Source: JAMOAD01 sp023621955 (GTDB lineage: Bacteria > Acidobacteriota > Aminicenantia > JAMOAD01). Taken from it: a stretch of DNA of 41,683 bases. Each line of letters opens with the position of its first letter. Position 1 is the first letter of the stretch. The position numbers were made by a program, and so were the translations under genes. Below the pieces are notes generated by a model that had not been told where the DNA came from, did not search any database, and was given only the letters and a program-made list of their open reading frames with translations. The stretch spans positions 1 through 41,683 of the forward strand of contig DAONEM010000018.1 in NCBI GenBank assembly GCA_035403085.1, given 5' to 3'. Shown piece by piece: positions 1-7,896 of the stretch.

Positions 1-5
1 CTTTA

Positions 6-65
6 AATCTACAGGGGACACTCCGTTTAGAAACATAAACCGCGAACAACGCGAACGACGCGAAC
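6..65. repeat. Left arm of a repeat-bounded intergenic segment
   Basis: Positions 6-24 hold a 19-bp unit (AATCTACAGGGGACACTCC) that recurs as a direct repeat at 259-277 with 2 mismatches. Positions 38-65 hold three CGCGAA units separated by 3-nt linkers, which recur in inverted orientation at 229-256. The CGCGAA units match exactly and only the linkers differ. The arrangement resembles a REP or MITE-like palindromic element, but no transposase is present. Its identity is unknown. Confidence 0.6.
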
Positions 66-228
66 ATGGAGAAGCAAACCAATACAAACTTTCGCAGGTT
101 TTGCGCAACCACCGGTGGTAGGATGGAAGAGAGAGAAAACACTCCTGTTGCCCGGGATTTAGGGCAGATCCCTTTCGGCAGACCTTTCTGAGAGTGGATG
201 AGAGGCTTCCTGAGGCACTCCCTTATTT
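66..228. other. Non-coding core between the inverted repeat arms
   Basis: No convincing gene is seen here. Short frames lack ribosome binding sites and do not resemble any family I recognise. The stretch is enclosed by the CGCGAA-type inverted arms and may be the body of a small non-autonomous element. Confidence 0.4.
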
Positions 229-277
229 GTTCGCGATTTTCGCGCCTTTCGCGGTTAGAATCTACAACGGACACTCC
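229..277. repeat. Right arm of the repeat-bounded segment
   Basis: Positions 229-256 are the inverted counterpart of 38-65, with three TTCGCG units and 3-nt linkers. Positions 259-277 are a second copy of the 19-bp direct unit at 6-24, matching at 17 of 19 bases. The element ends about 20 bp before the nitroreductase stop codon. Confidence 0.6.
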
Positions 278-298
278 CTTTCAGAGGAGGGGTAAAAG

Positions 299-802
299 TT
301 ACGCCCTCCGGATCAGCTGTTCCATCCCCTTTCTCACCCTTGGTCTGGTTGAACCGGGTTTGGGGTAACCCAGGGGGATCAGGAGAAGGGGCTCTTCCCC
401 ATCGGGAAGGTTCAAGACCTCGGCCACCGCTCCGGCCTCGAAGGCCGCGACCCAGCAAGTCCCGAGGCCCAAGGCCGTAGCCGCAAGGACCGCGTGGTCG
501 GCGACAATGGCCACATCGCACATGAGGTAGGAGGTCCCGTCACACCGCAACCACCCCTCCCTCTTCAGCCCCGTAAAGACCAGAACCACCGGCGCCTCGG
601 CGAACCAAGAGGCCCCGTAGGCTCTGTTCAGCGCGTTCCTCTTCTCTCCCTGAACGATCCAGAGGTGAAAGGGCTGAGCGTTCTTTGCAGTGGGGGCCAG
701 GCGAACGGCTTCGCAAACCTTCTCCAGATCCGATTGTTTCACCTCCTTGTCCAAGTACCCCCGAACGCTGAACCTGCGCTCCAAAAGTTCGAAGTACTCC
801 AC
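299..802 (-). CDS. Nitroreductase family flavoprotein
   Basis: This 167-residue protein fits the small FMN-dependent nitroreductase family, which uses NAD(P)H to reduce nitro compounds, quinones or similar acceptors in the cytoplasm. The family signature is visible at the N-terminus: RRFSVRGY for FMN phosphate binding, then the LAPTAKNAQPFHLWIV segment. A C-terminal GLGTCWVAAF stretch matches the second FMN-contacting region, and LIPLGYPKP closes the fold. The start is a GTG preceded by a GGGAGGAGAG ribosome binding site. The gene stands alone and is divergent from the WYL regulator at 962, so that regulator may control it. The true substrate cannot be read from the sequence. Confidence 0.88.
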   Translation of the reverse strand: MEYFELLERRFSVRGYLDKEVKQSDLEKVCEAVRLAPTAKNAQPFHLWIVQGEKRNALNRAYGASWFAEAPVVLVFTGLKREGWLRCDGTSYLMCDVAIVADHAVLAATALGLGTCWVAAFEAGAVAEVLNLPDGEEPLLLIPLGYPKPGSTRPRVRKGMEQLIRRA

Positions 803-961
803 TCTCTCCTCCCGACGGCCCTCCCAGGAGCCGACATCCTTGCCTTTCCCTTATTTTTGCACACCGGGTCCCACTTATCAAACCCTCTAAAGTGTCGAAT
901 CTCTCTTCTCCTTTTCTTTCGCACGGGTTATACTTTTTTATCCCCTATGGAGGTGGCGCCT

Positions 962-1957
962 ATGGGAGAACCCTTCTACATACGAGCGACCTGGTTTATA
1001 GAGCAGATCCGCTCAGAACGACACCCCAACGCCAGGAGTCTGGTCGAACACTTCGACATTAGCGATGCCACCGCCCATCGTGACATCGACGCTCTGATCA
1101 AACAGTACAGTGCCCCCATTACTTTCGACGGAGAGGAGAAGGGCTACCGTTTCCTCGATTGCGGCGACAAATCGCCGAACAAGAAGTACACCCTTCCCCT
1201 GCCGAACCGTTGGGTCAGCTCGCAAGAGATCTTTCTCCTTGCCCTGGCCAAGGAGATCATGGGTGACGACCTGACCAGGGAGATTCTCTCAGGCCTCTTC
1301 GAGAAGATGAAACCCTCCAACGCCCTGGACTACTCCCAAGAGATGGCTCTGGAGAGGGTCTCCTACAAAGGGATGGGCTTCTACCGTCAGAGGGAGGGAG
1401 TCTTCCAGAAGGTCCTCGAAGCGCTCACCAGGCTGGAGTGGATCGAGATCTGCCACCACCAGATCGCCACCCCTCCTCAAGCCTGCTGGGTCAACATCCT
1501 CCCCCTCCACCTTGTCAACTACATCAACAAGTGGTACCTCATCGCCGAGAAGGAGGGCAGGCTCCGAACCTACTCCCTCTCCAGAATCACGGAGATCAGG
1601 AAAGGGAAGAACCAAGGGACGCCGGCCTTCTCGACGGAAGAGATCAAGGAAAAGCTCGAAGAGGTCTTCGGAATCTTCGTTACCGACGAAGAGCACCCTC
1701 TGGAGGAGATTACCCTCCGGTGCCTTCCCCAAAGAACGCCCTTCTTCGAATCCTGGGTCTTTCACCCCAAGCAAGAGCAGAAAAGGGACAGGGAGGGACG
1801 TTTAGAGATCCGCTTCCTCTCCACGGTGAACAGAGAGCTCATCGGCGAGATCGTCCGCTTTGCAGACCAGTTGGAGGTTCTCGGACCACCAACGCTTCAG
1901 AGGGAACTCTCCGCCTTCCTTGACCGCGCCGCCCGCCTCCAGGGCTCCCTCCCCTAA
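962..1957 (+). CDS. WYL-domain transcriptional regulator
   Basis: This 331-residue protein has an N-terminal winged-helix DNA-binding region (HPNARSLVEHFDISDATAHRDIDAL, residues about 18-42) and a C-terminal WYL domain. The WYL core shows as INKWYLIAEKEGRLRTYSLSRI, followed by a C-terminal extension (WCX-like). WYL proteins are ligand-sensing regulators, often of DNA damage, defence or metabolic genes, but the ligand here is unknown. An upstream in-frame extension is open to position 494, but the ATG at 962 has a strong GGAGGTG site 6 nt before it, so I chose that start. It is divergent from the nitroreductase and overlaps the end of the convergent amidohydrolase gene by 4 bp. Confidence 0.85.
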   Translation: MGEPFYIRATWFIEQIRSERHPNARSLVEHFDISDATAHRDIDALIKQYSAPITFDGEEKGYRFLDCGDKSPNKKYTLPLPNRWVSSQEIFLLALAKEIMGDDLTREILSGLFEKMKPSNALDYSQEMALERVSYKGMGFYRQREGVFQKVLEALTRLEWIEICHHQIATPPQACWVNILPLHLVNYINKWYLIAEKEGRLRTYSLSRITEIRKGKNQGTPAFSTEEIKEKLEEVFGIFVTDEEHPLEEITLRCLPQRTPFFESWVFHPKQEQKRDREGRLEIRFLSTVNRELIGEIVRFADQLEVLGPPTLQRELSAFLDRAARLQGSLP

Positions 1958-2616
1958 AGGGCCAAGACCCTCCCCCTAGGCAAGGGGTCGAGCTCAAGCC
2001 CCTCCAGAGGTTCTGAAGAGATGAGGACTCCCTCTGGACTCTCTCGGAAGAAGAGCCGGTAGTACTCACCGGAACCGGAATACTTGTTGAGGACATAGAA
2101 GCGCTCCCGAGTCGCGATAGCCACGTTCAGAGCCGCCTCTTCCCGAACCCGTCCGCCCAGGAGCTCGCAAAGCTTCTCCAGGGCCTGCTTCGGTGGGAAT
2201 CTCTTGAGGTATACCCCTAAGAGCGCGAAGAGCCTTTCGGATCCGATTCTCCCCGGCAACCCCGAAGGGAGGGTCACTCCCCGCAGTAAACCGTTGAAGA
2301 CAAAGGCCCAGGAGCCCTCTCTCCCGAAGAAGGGTTGGTTAAACTCCACCACCCCTCTCTGGTCAGGGAAAGAACTACTCCGGGCGTGGAGGACCAGGTG
2401 TGTCCCGGAAGGGACACTCCTCCAAGAATCCCTCCAAACCGGCTCAAGGGAGCGGTACCCCTCCCATCTGCCCCGACTCCACCAGCAAGCCCCCCACCCG
2501 TCTCCCTGTCTGTCCCCGTCCGGTGAGCGGCTCCTCTCGGCCATGAGCGAAAATTTCTCCAGAAACGGGGTCAACGGGAGTTCAAGGTTCGACCGGTAAA
2601 GGAGGAAACGGCACAT
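1954..2616 (-). CDS. Class II glutamine amidotransferase-fold (Ntn) amidohydrolase, last gene of the lysine operon
   Basis: This 220-residue protein has the full class II amidotransferase signature. Cys2 is the catalytic N-terminal nucleophile once Met1 is removed. DGWG (residues 39-42), HARSSS with Arg79, NQP (93-95), the oxyanion pair FNG (Asn108-Gly109) and GSER (125-128) supply the glutamine-binding pocket. It resembles the stand-alone YafJ/EgtC type, which hydrolyses gamma-glutamyl amides and has no synthase partner domain. Its start lies 1 nt after the lysJ stop, with GGGAGG inside lysJ, so it is translationally coupled to lysine synthesis. I infer that it either releases lysine from LysW-gamma-lysine in place of LysK or deamidates the C-terminal Gln of LysW. 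Family assignment is firm; the role is a hypothesis. Confidence 0.88.
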   Translation of the reverse strand: MCRFLLYRSNLELPLTPFLEKFSLMAERSRSPDGDRQGDGWGACWWSRGRWEGYRSLEPVWRDSWRSVPSGTHLVLHARSSSFPDQRGVVEFNQPFFGREGSWAFVFNGLLRGVTLPSGLPGRIGSERLFALLGVYLKRFPPKQALEKLCELLGGRVREEAALNVAIATRERFYVLNKYSGSGEYYRLFFRESPEGVLISSEPLEGLELDPLPRGRVLAL

Positions 2617-2617
2617 C

Positions 2618-3766
2618 TCAAGCCTCCCAGGCCCGGGACCAGGCGTCGAGGATCTCCTGGATCTCCTCTCGGGCGATGGTCAGAGGGGGAAGGAATCGGA
2701 CCGTCCCCTCTCCGGCTGGCAGGGCCAGCACCCCCTCTCTCTGAAGTGCTTTTAAGAGGTGGTCCCGACGCGGTTTTCCCACATCGACTCCGACCATGAG
2801 CCCCTTCCCTCTCACCGTAGCTTCTGGAGAGCGCGCACTCAGCCCCTCCCGGAAAGAGTGGCCCAACCGGACGACCCTCTCGAGAAACTCCTCGGTCAGG
2901 AGGTTGAGAACCGCTTCGGTGCCGGCACAGGCCAAGGGATTCCCACCGAAGGTCGACGTATGGGAGAGTCTGGGAATCCTCTCCGCCACCTCTGGGTGGA
3001 CCAGAACCGCTCCCGCGGGAATCCCTCCGGAGAGACCCTTCCCGAGAAGAAGAAGGTCTCCGGAGGCCCCTTCTTGATCTCCCGCAAGGAGAGTTCCGCT
3101 TCTCCCCATTCCGCTCTGAATCTCGTCGAGTATAAGGAGAACGCCCCTGTCGGTACAGAGCTCTCTCACCCTCTTGAGAAACCCCGGCGGTGGAAGGAGG
3201 ACCCCTCCCTCTCCCTGGATAGGCTCGACGATGACCGCCGCAAACTGGTCGTTCAAGGCCGTCTCAAAGGAGCTCTCGTCGCCGAGCTCCAAGAAGGTGA
3301 ATTCCCACAGGAGCGGCTCCAGACCCTGTCGGTACTTCCCAGAGGGGGTTGCAGAGAGGGCCCCCAGGGTCTTGCCGTGGTACCCCCCCCGAAAAGAGAG
3401 GAACCTCCTCTTTCCCGAGGTCAAGACGGCGAACTTCAAGGCGGCTTCCACCGCTTCGGCTCCGCTGTTTGTCCACAAGACCTTATAATCGGGCAGGGAG
3501 CACCTCTCCCTCAGCTTCCTGGAGACCCTCTCCCTGAGGGGCGAGCGGAAGGATCCGTGGAGTGTCGTCAACCGGAGAGTCTGTTGGGAGAGAGCCGCCA
3601 GGATCTCCCGGTTTCCGTAACCGAAGAGGGCTACGCCGTAGCCGCTTGTCCCGTCGAGGTAGCTCTTCCCCGTAGGGGTGAAGAGTCGACAACCCTCGCC
3701 ATGGCTGAAGGTGACTCCCCGATCGGTGTAGAGCCTTAAAAGCGCGCCGCTATCATCGTTGTGCAT
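2618..3766 (-). CDS. lysJ: LysW-gamma-L-lysine aminotransferase (class III PLP aminotransferase)
   Basis: This 382-residue class III aminotransferase is closest to the ArgD/LysJ group. It would transfer the amino group of glutamate to LysW-gamma-aminoadipate semialdehyde, making LysW-gamma-lysine. Visible landmarks are TNSGAEAVEAALK (PLP phosphate binding), the aromatic YHGKTLGAL segment, LDEIQSGMGRSG with the PLP-ring aspartate, and LLLGKGLSGGIPAGAV, whose Lys forms the Schiff base. The ATG has an AAAGGAGG site, and the gene overlaps the end of lysZ by 14 nt. Sequence alone cannot exclude an arginine-pathway acetylornithine aminotransferase, but the lysW-lysX-lysZ operon argues for lysine, perhaps with dual use. 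Confidence 0.9.
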   Translation of the reverse strand: MHNDDSGALLRLYTDRGVTFSHGEGCRLFTPTGKSYLDGTSGYGVALFGYGNREILAALSQQTLRLTTLHGSFRSPLRERVSRKLRERCSLPDYKVLWTNSGAEAVEAALKFAVLTSGKRRFLSFRGGYHGKTLGALSATPSGKYRQGLEPLLWEFTFLELGDESSFETALNDQFAAVIVEPIQGEGGVLLPPPGFLKRVRELCTDRGVLLILDEIQSGMGRSGTLLAGDQEGASGDLLLLGKGLSGGIPAGAVLVHPEVAERIPRLSHTSTFGGNPLACAGTEAVLNLLTEEFLERVVRLGHSFREGLSARSPEATVRGKGLMVGVDVGKPRRDHLLKALQREGVLALPAGEGTVRFLPPLTIAREEIQEILDAWSRAWEA

Positions 3767-4568
3767 CGTCCTTCCTCCTTTCGATGACGGTTCCTCCGCC
3801 CCTCAAGGCGTCCCCCAGAGGGTCTTGTGCCCGCCCGTCGGAGATCACAACCCTTGGAGAACCTTCCTGGAAGAGCTTCCCCAAGGCGTGAAGTTTTCTC
3901 TTCATTCTCCCCTCCACAACCCTCTCCCAAGAGGTGAGCTCTTCGGGGGTGATCCTCCTCAGGAGGGTCTCCGGTTTCCGGGGATCTTCCAACAGGCCTG
4001 GGGCTTCGATGAACTGGTAGACCCTCTGGGCCTTGAGTTCCCGGGCCAGGAGGGCCACGATCTCATCGTTTTCCGTGTTCATGGCCCTTCCCTCCTCGTC
4101 GGCGATAGGGACGGAGAGAACGAGACGGTACCCGTCGCCGAGAAGGGTTTCCAAGAGAGGCTTGTTCAATTGCTTCGGCTTCCCCGAGAGGTCCCTCTCG
4201 ATTCTCACCCTCCCCTCTTCGCAGACTCGAAAGCCTGGGTTTCTCTTTCCACTGACGATTCCCCCGTCGATTCCACACACTCCCAAGGCGTTCACTCCAT
4301 GGGCGCGTAACGACTCCACCAGGCTCTTGTTCCTCAGACCCGCATAGGTCATCATCATGGTTTCGAGCTCCTCCCTTCCGGTGAGAACGCTCTCGTAGCC
4401 GGACTTTGAGACCACTCTCCTGGCAGGACGCCCCAGGGCCTTTGAAACCCTATCCCGAAGAGCGTTGGCCCCTGGAACCACGACATAGGGCTCTTCGACT
4501 CCGGCCAATCCCCGAACCACCCCCTCCCAGTTGATGGCCGATCCTCCGCCGACCTTAAAGATGATCAT
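3753..4568 (-). CDS. lysZ: LysW-aminoadipate 6-kinase (acetylglutamate kinase family)
   Basis: This 271-residue amino-acid kinase phosphorylates the side-chain carboxylate of LysW-bound alpha-aminoadipate using ATP. The N-terminal MIIFKVGGG motif is the nucleotide-binding Lys/Gly segment. VCGIDGGIVSGKRNPG and LSVPIADEEGRAMNTENDEIVALLA are the typical LysZ/ArgB central motifs, and GRMKRKLHA lies where acetylglutamate kinases carry their GMIPKL helix. The ATG follows TAGGAGGGAGGG. The gene starts 14 nt after lysY ends and overlaps lysJ. LysZ is distinguished from ArgB mainly by operon context. Confidence 0.9.
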   Translation of the reverse strand: MIIFKVGGGSAINWEGVVRGLAGVEEPYVVVPGANALRDRVSKALGRPARRVVSKSGYESVLTGREELETMMMTYAGLRNKSLVESLRAHGVNALGVCGIDGGIVSGKRNPGFRVCEEGRVRIERDLSGKPKQLNKPLLETLLGDGYRLVLSVPIADEEGRAMNTENDEIVALLARELKAQRVYQFIEAPGLLEDPRKPETLLRRITPEELTSWERVVEGRMKRKLHALGKLFQEGSPRVVISDGRAQDPLGDALRGGGTVIERRKDDAQR

Positions 4569-4582
4569 CCCTCCCTCCTATA

Positions 4583-5620
4583 TCAAACCGGGTGGAGGCC
4601 GCGAAAGCCGAGGGCGGTCTCCTCCGGAAAGCCCATCATGATGTTCAGACACTGAACCCCTTGCCCGGCGGCGCCTTTCATCAGATTGTCCATCGCCGAG
4701 ACGACCACCACCCTCGATGAGCGTGGGTCTCGCTCAAGCCCAACGTCGCAAAAGTTCGTCCCCCAGAGGAGCTTCGGTTCCGGGAACCGGTAGTGGCCCT
4801 TTCTCTCCCGAAGGATTCGAACAAAGGGTTCCTTGGAGTACCTCTCCCGGTAGAGCCGGAAGAGTTCCCCTTCGCTCCGCGACTCCTTGAGAAAGAGGTG
4901 GGATGTTGTCAGAATCCCCCGGACCTCGTCCACGGCGGTAACCGAGAGGGAGATCTCGCTCAGCCCCAACTCTTGGAGGATCTCGGCCGAATGCCTGTGC
5001 CCTGTCGCCTTGAAGGAACGGAGGCAATGGCGCCGTTCGGGGTGGTGGGAGCTCTCGGTCGGAAAACGTCCCCCTTCGCTGGATCCGCACTTCACCTCGG
5101 TGACGATTCTCTGCTCCGCCCATCCGCTCTCGACCAGGGGAAGCAGGGCCAGAATCACCGCCGTGGCGTTACAACCGGCACCGGTAACCCACCGAGCCTC
5201 GGGAAGCCGTTCCCTGTAAAGTTCGGGGATACCGTAGACAAATTTTTCCAACCTGCTCGGCAAGGGGTGTTCCCGCCCGTACCACCGGAGATACTCCCCA
5301 CCATCCCTCAACCGGTGATCGGCGGAGAGATCGATGATCCGCTCCGCCAGCGAGGAGAACTCCTCCCATCGGACTCCGGCCTCCCCATGGGGGAGAGCCA
5401 GAATCAGGAGATCGCACGTCGTCAGATCCTGAGAGGAGACGAAGGTCGCCTCCGTCATGCCCCTCAGGTGGGGATGAACGGAGTCCACCCGCTCTCCCCG
5501 GTGCCTCTCCGAAGTCACCTGACCGAGAAGAAGAGAGGGGTGCCCGGAGAGGAGACGGAGAAGCTCTCCCCCGACGTATCCTGATCCCCCTACCAGGGAG
5601 ACCCTCGGCTTAGCGGCCAT
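4583..5620 (-). CDS. lysY: LysW-aminoadipate-6-phosphate reductase (ArgC-type)
   Basis: This 345-residue NADPH-dependent reductase converts the LysW-bound aminoadipyl phosphate to the semialdehyde. The N-terminal VSLVGGSGYVGGELLRLL is a Rossmann nucleotide-binding loop. VTGAGCNATAVILALLPLV contains the catalytic Cys of the ArgC/LysY family, and the later TGHRHSAEI supplies the conserved His. The ATG at 5620 is preceded by GGAGGCGATC and was preferred over an open extension to 5662 that lacks such a site. The gene overlaps the end of lysX by 11 nt. In genomes with this pathway the same family serves arginine synthesis, so a dual role is possible. Confidence 0.9.
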   Translation of the reverse strand: MAAKPRVSLVGGSGYVGGELLRLLSGHPSLLLGQVTSERHRGERVDSVHPHLRGMTEATFVSSQDLTTCDLLILALPHGEAGVRWEEFSSLAERIIDLSADHRLRDGGEYLRWYGREHPLPSRLEKFVYGIPELYRERLPEARWVTGAGCNATAVILALLPLVESGWAEQRIVTEVKCGSSEGGRFPTESSHHPERRHCLRSFKATGHRHSAEILQELGLSEISLSVTAVDEVRGILTTSHLFLKESRSEGELFRLYRERYSKEPFVRILRERKGHYRFPEPKLLWGTNFCDVGLERDPRSSRVVVVSAMDNLMKGAAGQGVQCLNIMMGFPEETALGFRGLHPV

Positions 5621-6470
5621 GATCGCCTCCTTCGCCGCCCCTCTGGTAAAGGTAGCGGACAACCTCGCCGGGGATGTTCACACCGGTCGGTTCGATGCTG
5701 TTTTTAAACTCCATGGCGTGGTTCACCTCGTTCACGAGAAGGCCCTTCTCCGTGCGGAAGAGGTCTAAGGCGAGAACGCCTCCTCCCACCGCCCTGGCCG
5801 CACGAAGGCTCATCTCCTCCAATTCGGAGTCCACAGGATACTTGGAGGCCTTTCCCCCCCGGGCGGTGTTGGTGATCCAATGGGATGAACTCCGCTCGAT
5901 GGCGGCGATGCACCGATCCCCAACGACAAAGGCCCGGATATCGGCGCCTCCCTTCTCGACGTACTCTTGGAGGTAGAAGACCGAATGGTGGAAGCTCCCC
6001 AGTGTCAGCTTGTGCTCCACCAGGGCCTCCGCGCTGTCCCGGTCGTTCACCTTGGCCAGGAGTCGGCCCCAAGAGCCGATGTTGGGTTTGACCACGCAAG
6101 GGTACCCGAGCTCCTCCAGGGCTTCCAAGGCCTTCTCTCCGCTGAAGGCCACTCGGAACCGTGGTTGCGGAACCCCTGCCCGCTCCAGGGCGGCGGAGGT
6201 CAAGGCCTTGTCCATGCAAACGGCGGCGGTGTGGGGGGAGTTCACCGTCAGAACCCCTGCCCCCTGGAAGAAATTGAGCCAATAGAGGGACTTCCAGGCG
6301 CTCAGGCTGCGGTCCAGAAGAAGATCCAAGGCGGGAAGCTCCCTACCTGGCCCGTAGACCATCTCCCTCTCGCAGATCATCTCCGTTTCGATCCCGGGAA
6401 ACCCGGCCAGCTCATCGAGCAGAAGCCTCTCGTCCCGACGTATCACCTCGTAAAGAAAACCGATTCTCAT
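5610..6470 (-). CDS. lysX: LysW--alpha-aminoadipate ligase (ATP-grasp)
   Basis: This 286-residue ATP-grasp enzyme ligates the alpha-amino group of aminoadipate to the C-terminal residue of the carrier LysW, protecting the substrate for later steps. The ATP-grasp elements are clear: YPCVVKPNIGSWGRLLAKV (lid and Gly-rich loop), SSHWITNTARGGKA, and a metal/ATP site near VNEVNHAMEFKNS, which in other LysX proteins reads NEVNHTMEFKNS. It starts with an ATGA overlap on the homocitrate synthase stop. Because the LysW here ends in Gln, this enzyme either accepts an unusual acceptor or acts after deamidation. ArgX/LysX specificity cannot be fully settled by eye. Confidence 0.92.
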   Translation of the reverse strand: MRIGFLYEVIRRDERLLLDELAGFPGIETEMICEREMVYGPGRELPALDLLLDRSLSAWKSLYWLNFFQGAGVLTVNSPHTAAVCMDKALTSAALERAGVPQPRFRVAFSGEKALEALEELGYPCVVKPNIGSWGRLLAKVNDRDSAEALVEHKLTLGSFHHSVFYLQEYVEKGGADIRAFVVGDRCIAAIERSSSHWITNTARGGKASKYPVDSELEEMSLRAARAVGGGVLALDLFRTEKGLLVNEVNHAMEFKNSIEPTGVNIPGEVVRYLYQRGGEGGDHGR

Positions 6471-7630
6471 CGTGCACCCTCCTCTCTCTTCTCTGCCTCC
6501 AAGGAGGCGACAATAAACCCGAGCTCCTCTCTGTCCACGGTTCTACCAAGTCTGCCCACCTCCTTGACCCTCAGGAGAATCTCCTTGAGACGGTCCTCGC
6601 CGACATCCTCCTCCCCAAGGTTTCTCAAGGCGTAGAGGAGGGCCGAGGTCCCCGCCATGTGGTCGAGAACGACTCGGCTGCAGCGTCCGACGGTGATGGG
6701 GTCCAGGCTCTGGTAGTGGAGAGGGTTGCGAATCGCCGCCTGCGTGTGAATCCCAGCGCAATGGGAGAAAGCGTTCTCTCCGACTACAGGGGCCAGGGGC
6801 GGAACAGGGATTCCTGAGAAACGGGAAACCCTTCGGTAGAGCTCCGGCAGTTGGGTCAGGTCCCACCTCTCCCCCTCGTTCCATCCACTGCGCAGGGCGA
6901 CCATGAGCTGGGCCAGGTCGACGATTCCCGCACGCTCGCCTAGGCCCAGCACGGAGGCGTCGATGATATCCACTCCGGCGCGGTAGGCGTCGAGCGCGTT
7001 GGCCAAGGCGAGCCCCCTGTCGTTGTGGCAGTGTACAGCCAGCATGGGGTTGACTCCTCCCCGGACCAGGCTCTCCCTCATCCGAAGGGTATAATCGTAG
7101 AGGTTATTCTCTGTTCCCGGAACCATATACCCCGTCGTGTCGGCTACGCTGATCACGTCCGCGCCAGCCCTCGCGGCCTCCAACGCCACTGCGGCAACGT
7201 CCGGCCAGGCCGTCCGAACCGTATCCTCCGGCGTATACCTAACCATAACCTGGGGAGCCCGGCCCTTCACCTCCCGGATCAGAGAGGTCACCGATTCGAT
7301 GGCCTGAGAGAGGGTCCGGTTCCCTTCGGTCAGCCTTTCCCGGGAGACGCAGTAGAAAAGGCCAAGGAAAGAGACCCCACAAGAGAGCGCCATGTCCACG
7401 TCCCCCTTAAGGGAGCGCGCGTGGGCTCCCACTCGGATCTCTCCCCTTCGGGCGGCGAGGAGCCGGACCCCCCTCTCTATCTCCTTATCCACCACGGGGT
7501 GCCCGGCCTCGACGATGTCGACGCCGAGACGTTCGAGACTCTCCGCCAGGGCGATCTTGACATGAACGGGAAAGGCGACGCCGGGGGTCTGCTCCCCTTC
7601 CCTCAGCGTTGTGTCCAAGATTCTGACCAT
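6467..7630 (-). CDS. lysS: Homocitrate synthase (alpha-aminoadipate pathway)
   Basis: This 387-residue protein belongs to the isopropylmalate/homocitrate synthase family and would condense acetyl-CoA with 2-oxoglutarate, the committed step of alpha-aminoadipate lysine synthesis. It carries the DTTLREGEQTPG signature (LREGEQ variant), the metal-binding HCHNDRGLALAN motif, and GLGERAGIVDL. The start codon overlaps the lysW stop as TAATG. It lacks the long C-terminal leucine-sensing LeuA domain. NifV would be the alternative, but no nitrogenase gene is nearby. Homoaconitase and homoisocitrate dehydrogenase are not in the window and must be encoded elsewhere or shared with leucine synthesis. Confidence 0.9.
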   Translation of the reverse strand: MVRILDTTLREGEQTPGVAFPVHVKIALAESLERLGVDIVEAGHPVVDKEIERGVRLLAARRGEIRVGAHARSLKGDVDMALSCGVSFLGLFYCVSRERLTEGNRTLSQAIESVTSLIREVKGRAPQVMVRYTPEDTVRTAWPDVAAVALEAARAGADVISVADTTGYMVPGTENNLYDYTLRMRESLVRGGVNPMLAVHCHNDRGLALANALDAYRAGVDIIDASVLGLGERAGIVDLAQLMVALRSGWNEGERWDLTQLPELYRRVSRFSGIPVPPLAPVVGENAFSHCAGIHTQAAIRNPLHYQSLDPITVGRCSRVVLDHMAGTSALLYALRNLGEEDVGEDRLKEILLRVKEVGRLGRTVDREELGFIVASLEAEKREEGAR

Positions 7631-7803
7631 TACTGCCCCCAGTCCTCTTCCACCTGGGGGGCCTCCTCGACGATCAGAGGCTCCAGGGAGAGAATCTCCA
7701 TTTCACAGCGGCACTCCGGACAGGGGTAGACCTCATGGACCCTGGAGTCTTCGGGCAGAGGGACCTCACTCTCACAGACTGGGCAGACGCATCTTCTTTC
7801 CAC
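7630..7803 (-). CDS. lysW: LysW amino-group carrier protein with a C-terminal Gln
   Basis: This short 57-residue gene starts with GTG 6 nt after GGAGG. The protein is very acidic and has a zinc-ribbon pattern, with cysteines at 5, 7, 10, 28, 31 and 33 of which CPVC and CPEC are the canonical pairs. It ends in EEDWGQ, matching the invariant EDWG tail of LysW. In characterised LysW proteins the last residue is Glu, whose gamma-carboxyl is joined to aminoadipate by LysX. Here the codon is CAG, directly before TAA. This would leave no free gamma-carboxyl unless the residue is deamidated or the base is a sequencing error. It is the first gene of the lysine operon. Confidence 0.93.
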   Translation of the reverse strand: MERRCVCPVCESEVPLPEDSRVHEVYPCPECRCEMEILSLEPLIVEEAPQVEEDWGQ

Positions 7804-7833
7804 GGTTTTCCTCCTTGACTATGAAGTTTGATC

Positions 7834-7842
7834 ATTCTAGCA
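7834..7842 (-). promoter_or_regulatory. Candidate extended -10 promoter of the lysine operon
   Basis: Reading the minus strand, TGC followed by TAGAAT forms an extended -10 element about 31 nt before the lysW GTG, leaving a short leader that contains the GGAGG site. No good -35 is visible. Alternative TATTAT boxes lie further upstream, so this is tentative. Confidence 0.35.
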
Positions 7843-7896
7843 GGAGAAAAACGGGGAAAGAAATTCTTTCAAATAATAGCCATAATACGGAACACT

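Noticed and set aside
494..961. Long in-frame N-terminal extension of the WYL regulator
   Set aside because: It runs antisense through the nitroreductase gene, and the ATG at 962 has a strong GGAGGTG site.
2759..3739. Long plus-strand open frame opposite lysJ
   Set aside because: The composition is that of an antisense shadow, it lacks a ribosome binding site, and lysJ is certain.
7804..7896. Lysine riboswitch or T-box before lysW
   Set aside because: The leader is too short, and no conserved riboswitch or T-box elements are visible.
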